From contig NZ_JAKUJZ010000001.1 of the NCBI RefSeq assembly GCF_022436675.1, positions 310,001-374,000 on the forward strand: a DNA stretch of 64,000 bases, given 5' to 3'. The translations under genes were made by a program, and so were the position numbers. Shown here in pieces: positions 62,247-64,000 of this stretch (position 1 is the stretch's first letter; the number at the start of each line of letters is the position of its first letter). The DNA comes from Rheinheimera hassiensis. GTDB taxonomy: Bacteria > Pseudomonadota > Gammaproteobacteria > Enterobacterales > Alteromonadaceae. Below the pieces are notes generated by a model. The model was not told the DNA's origin. It did no database searches and saw nothing but the letters and a program-made list of their open reading frames with translations.

Positions 62247-63665
62247 ATGCGTTTTTCGATTCAGACCGCGTCTTTACGCCAGTTAGTGCTGCTGAGCTTT
62301 TTCCTGGCCCTGATCCCCGTGGCGGTGCTGCTATGGCAAAGCCATAAAGCTCTAAGCGGTGTTAGCCAAAATGCCGTAGCTGAAGCCGAAACCTCGGTAG
62401 CCAGCGTACGCCGGGCAGAGAATATGCAAAACCTGGTGGTAGATATAGAACGTGCTGTGCGCCAGCATGCCGTAGTCAAAACTGATGCGCTGGCCCGTGT
62501 GGCGCGCACCCATCTGAACAGCTATCAGCAATTGCTGCGCCAGGTATGTGACAATGTCGGCCAGTCACAATTGTGCCAGCAGCAGCAACTTCAGCTAGAC
62601 ATACTGTTGGATAACTTTACCGAGCTTAGCAGCACAGAGCTTGAACCACTGATGCAGCAGTTTCGTCAGCAACAGCAACAGCTTACGCAACAAATCTGGC
62701 TGCTGCTGGAGCAAAACCTGCAACAACAACAACGCTTTGTGGTAGAAAGCCAGCAGCAACTGGCCTGGCAAACGGTAGCACTGGTGCTATTAACCCTGTT
62801 GTTAGTGCTGTGGGCATCGGGCCGTATTACCGCACCGGTACGCAAACTGGATAAAATGATCCGCGCTATTGGCCAGCAACATCAGTTCCCTGATGAAAAA
62901 TTTACCGGCCCGCGTGAGCTGGCCGAATTGGGTGAGCAACTGCGCTGGCTCAGCTCACGCCTGCAACAACTGGAAGCCTTACGGTTGATTTTACTGCGCC
63001 ATGCTTCGCATGAGTTAAAAACGCCGTTGTCTAGTATTCGTGAAGGTTGCGCTTTGCTAAGTGAGCAGTTAGTTGGGCCGCTGAACAAGCAACAACTGGA
63101 AGTGGTTGGCCTGCTAAACGGCAGTGCCGATCGGCTAAGCCAGTTAACCGAGCAACTGCTGGATTACAACCGCTTATTGCAACAAGCCAAACCCGAGCCC
63201 GACTGGCATTCGCCCCAGCAATTATTTACCGACTGTTTTAATGACCATGCGCTATCGTTGCAGCAACGCGGCCAGACTGTCGAACTCAGTTGCCAGCTAA
63301 GCGCAATTTATACCGATATTACGCTGTTCCGGCGTATACTCGACAATCTGATTAACAACGCGCAAGCGTATGGCAGCCAGGACAGCCCGGTGTGGGTAAA
63401 ATTGTATCAGCAGGAACATCAGCTGATTTTAGATGTCGCAAATAACGGCAATCCTATTCCGACATCATTAAGGGAAAAACTGTTTGAGCCATTTCAGCGC
63501 GGCACCACCCCCCGCTTTGACTCAGTACAGGGCTCTGGCCTGGGGCTGTCTATCGTTGCCGACTGCGCCCGCCTGCTAGGCGGTCACGCTGATATTGTTG
63601 ATGTAATTTATGCCGACGTCTGTATCCGGGTGCGGCTACCGCTATTAGAGGAAAAACTGGGATGA
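62247..63665 (+). CDS. glrK: GlrK/QseE-type sensor histidine kinase
   Basis: A 472-aa membrane sensor kinase closely patterned on E. coli GlrK. The first helix starts with LRQLVLLSFFLALIPVAVLLWQSHKAL, then a periplasmic four-helix sensor (about 40-170), second helix about 173-192, HAMP, phospho-acceptor H255 in LLRHASHELKTPLSSIREG, and ATPase boxes NNAQAYG, DVANNGNPIP and GSGLGLSIV. In enterobacteria GlrK phosphorylates GlrR, a sigma54 activator of envelope-stress genes, including glmY. The gene overlaps the following lipoprotein gene by four bases (ATGA). The glrR gene is expected beyond the right edge. Confidence 0.9.
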   Translation: MRFSIQTASLRQLVLLSFFLALIPVAVLLWQSHKALSGVSQNAVAEAETSVASVRRAENMQNLVVDIERAVRQHAVVKTDALARVARTHLNSYQQLLRQVCDNVGQSQLCQQQQLQLDILLDNFTELSSTELEPLMQQFRQQQQQLTQQIWLLLEQNLQQQQRFVVESQQQLAWQTVALVLLTLLLVLWASGRITAPVRKLDKMIRAIGQQHQFPDEKFTGPRELAELGEQLRWLSSRLQQLEALRLILLRHASHELKTPLSSIREGCALLSEQLVGPLNKQQLEVVGLLNGSADRLSQLTEQLLDYNRLLQQAKPEPDWHSPQQLFTDCFNDHALSLQQRGQTVELSCQLSAIYTDITLFRRILDNLINNAQAYGSQDSPVWVKLYQQEHQLILDVANNGNPIPTSLREKLFEPFQRGTTPRFDSVQGSGLGLSIVADCARLLGGHADIVDVIYADVCIRVRLPLLEEKLG

Positions 63666-64000
63666 AAACTGGGTTAATTTTTGTGGCCATACTGGCACTT
63701 AGCGGCTGCCAGCTTGCACCACAACCGGTAGCGCCTGAACCGACGCCTGAACCGTTACTGGAAGCCGAACCCGAACAGGTAGTACTGCCCGAGCCTGAGC
63801 CGGTAAAAACGCCTTTGGCCATTGCCGACGACGCCGCCACCTTGCAGGCCTGGGTAAATTACCGCGCAGCCATGCTAAACCGCATTAATGAAGAACGCGA
63901 TTTACTTAACAGCGAAACGGCTCAGGATGATGTCTGGGTATTAAAGCGCACCATTTTACAACTACACCCCGATACGCCTTACCTTACCCGCTTGCGGGTG
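63662..64000 (+). CDS. Lipoprotein in the QseG position, 3' end cut by window edge
   Basis: The first 113 codons of a lipoprotein gene. MKTGLIFVAILALSGCQLAPQ is a lipoprotein signal with lipobox LSGC; then a proline-glutamate-rich linker (PEPTPEPLLEAEPEQ) and a helical region (WVNYRAAMLNRINEERDLL) follow. Overlap with glrK and position before the expected glrR match qseG, the outer-membrane lipoprotein that regulates the kinase. Sequence similarity to enterobacterial QseG is not obvious, so it is named by position only. It has no stop codon in the window. Confidence 0.75.
   Translation, partial: MKTGLIFVAILALSGCQLAPQPVAPEPTPEPLLEAEPEQVVLPEPEPVKTPLAIADDAATLQAWVNYRAAMLNRINEERDLLNSETAQDDVWVLKRTILQLHPDTPYLTRLRV

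Overview
The window looks like chromosomal DNA of a marine or freshwater gammaproteobacterium of the Rheinheimera / Alishewanella / Arsukibacterium kind (order Alteromonadales or Chromatiales). This is an inference from gene content: a leuABCD operon with a leucine leader peptide, MAPEG, DUF962, RIO-kinase, PA2778/PA2779 and YceK/YidQ-type genes, a GlrK-type kinase, and glutamine-rich proteins. There is no prophage and no rRNA; one tRNA, tRNA-Leu(UAA), is present. Most genes are housekeeping or metabolic, with four accessory patches between them.

Region by region. 0-9 kb: a truncated SNF2 helicase, a secreted alpha-amylase, a DUF962 protein, periplasmic endonuclease I, a sigma54-driven glycine-zipper protein followed by a decayed second copy of the endonuclease tail, then small envelope genes and a GNAT acetyltransferase. 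9-15.6 kb: a chemoreceptor, a polysaccharide deacetylase, MAPEG and RIO kinase genes, then an AT-rich patch with a putative NlpC/P60-like toxin plus periplasmic partner and a sigma54-driven secreted protein built of VNG repeats. 15.6-19.4 kb: a stand-alone yidD, DUF4177, LytTR regulator, acyltransferase, histidine phosphatase and a small lipoprotein.

19.4-27.7 kb is a defence island: hipBA with three operator-like palindromes, then a four-gene SMC operon on the minus strand in which each stop codon overlaps the next start by one base. It encodes a very glutamine-rich SMC-like ATPase, a small KITE-like protein, a kleisin-like protein and a TOPRIM nuclease. It is Wadjet/MksBEFG-like, but in the order C-B-A-D instead of the usual A-B-C-D. 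This is the best candidate for an unusual system in the window.

27.8-36 kb: a DUF418 membrane protein, then an outer-membrane porin, TctC, TctB and TctA (tripartite carboxylate uptake), followed after a 17-bp perfect hairpin by a DcuS/CitA-type sensor kinase and its response regulator. 36-42 kb: a TRIC channel, a periplasmic hypothetical protein, an FAD oxidoreductase, a uracil-DNA glycosylase-like protein, a gamma-glutamylcyclotransferase, an AraC-Ogt fusion and an SDR. 42.1-43.6 kb resembles a small integrase-less array of integron cassettes: three short minus-strand genes or gene fragments separated by four imperfect palindromes of attC type. 43.8-50.6 kb: an aldehyde dehydrogenase, leuDCBA (transcribed leuL-leuA-B-C-D) with attenuator, and tRNA-Leu.

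50.6-64 kb: a diguanylate cyclase flanked by a duplicated toxin-gene tail, a RelE/ParE-type toxin-antitoxin pair, a cold-shock protein, a C39-peptidase/PA2779 pair, an AraC-SDR-YqhD-DJ-1-LysR aldehyde/redox cluster, adenosine deaminase, a small membrane protein with a psp-like sigma54 promoter and a long structured leader, and finally glrK with the start of an overlapping lipoprotein gene. The three sigma54-type promoters and the GlrK gene, whose usual partner GlrR is a sigma54 activator, suggest that envelope-stress control by RpoN is a theme here; that link is inferred, not shown.
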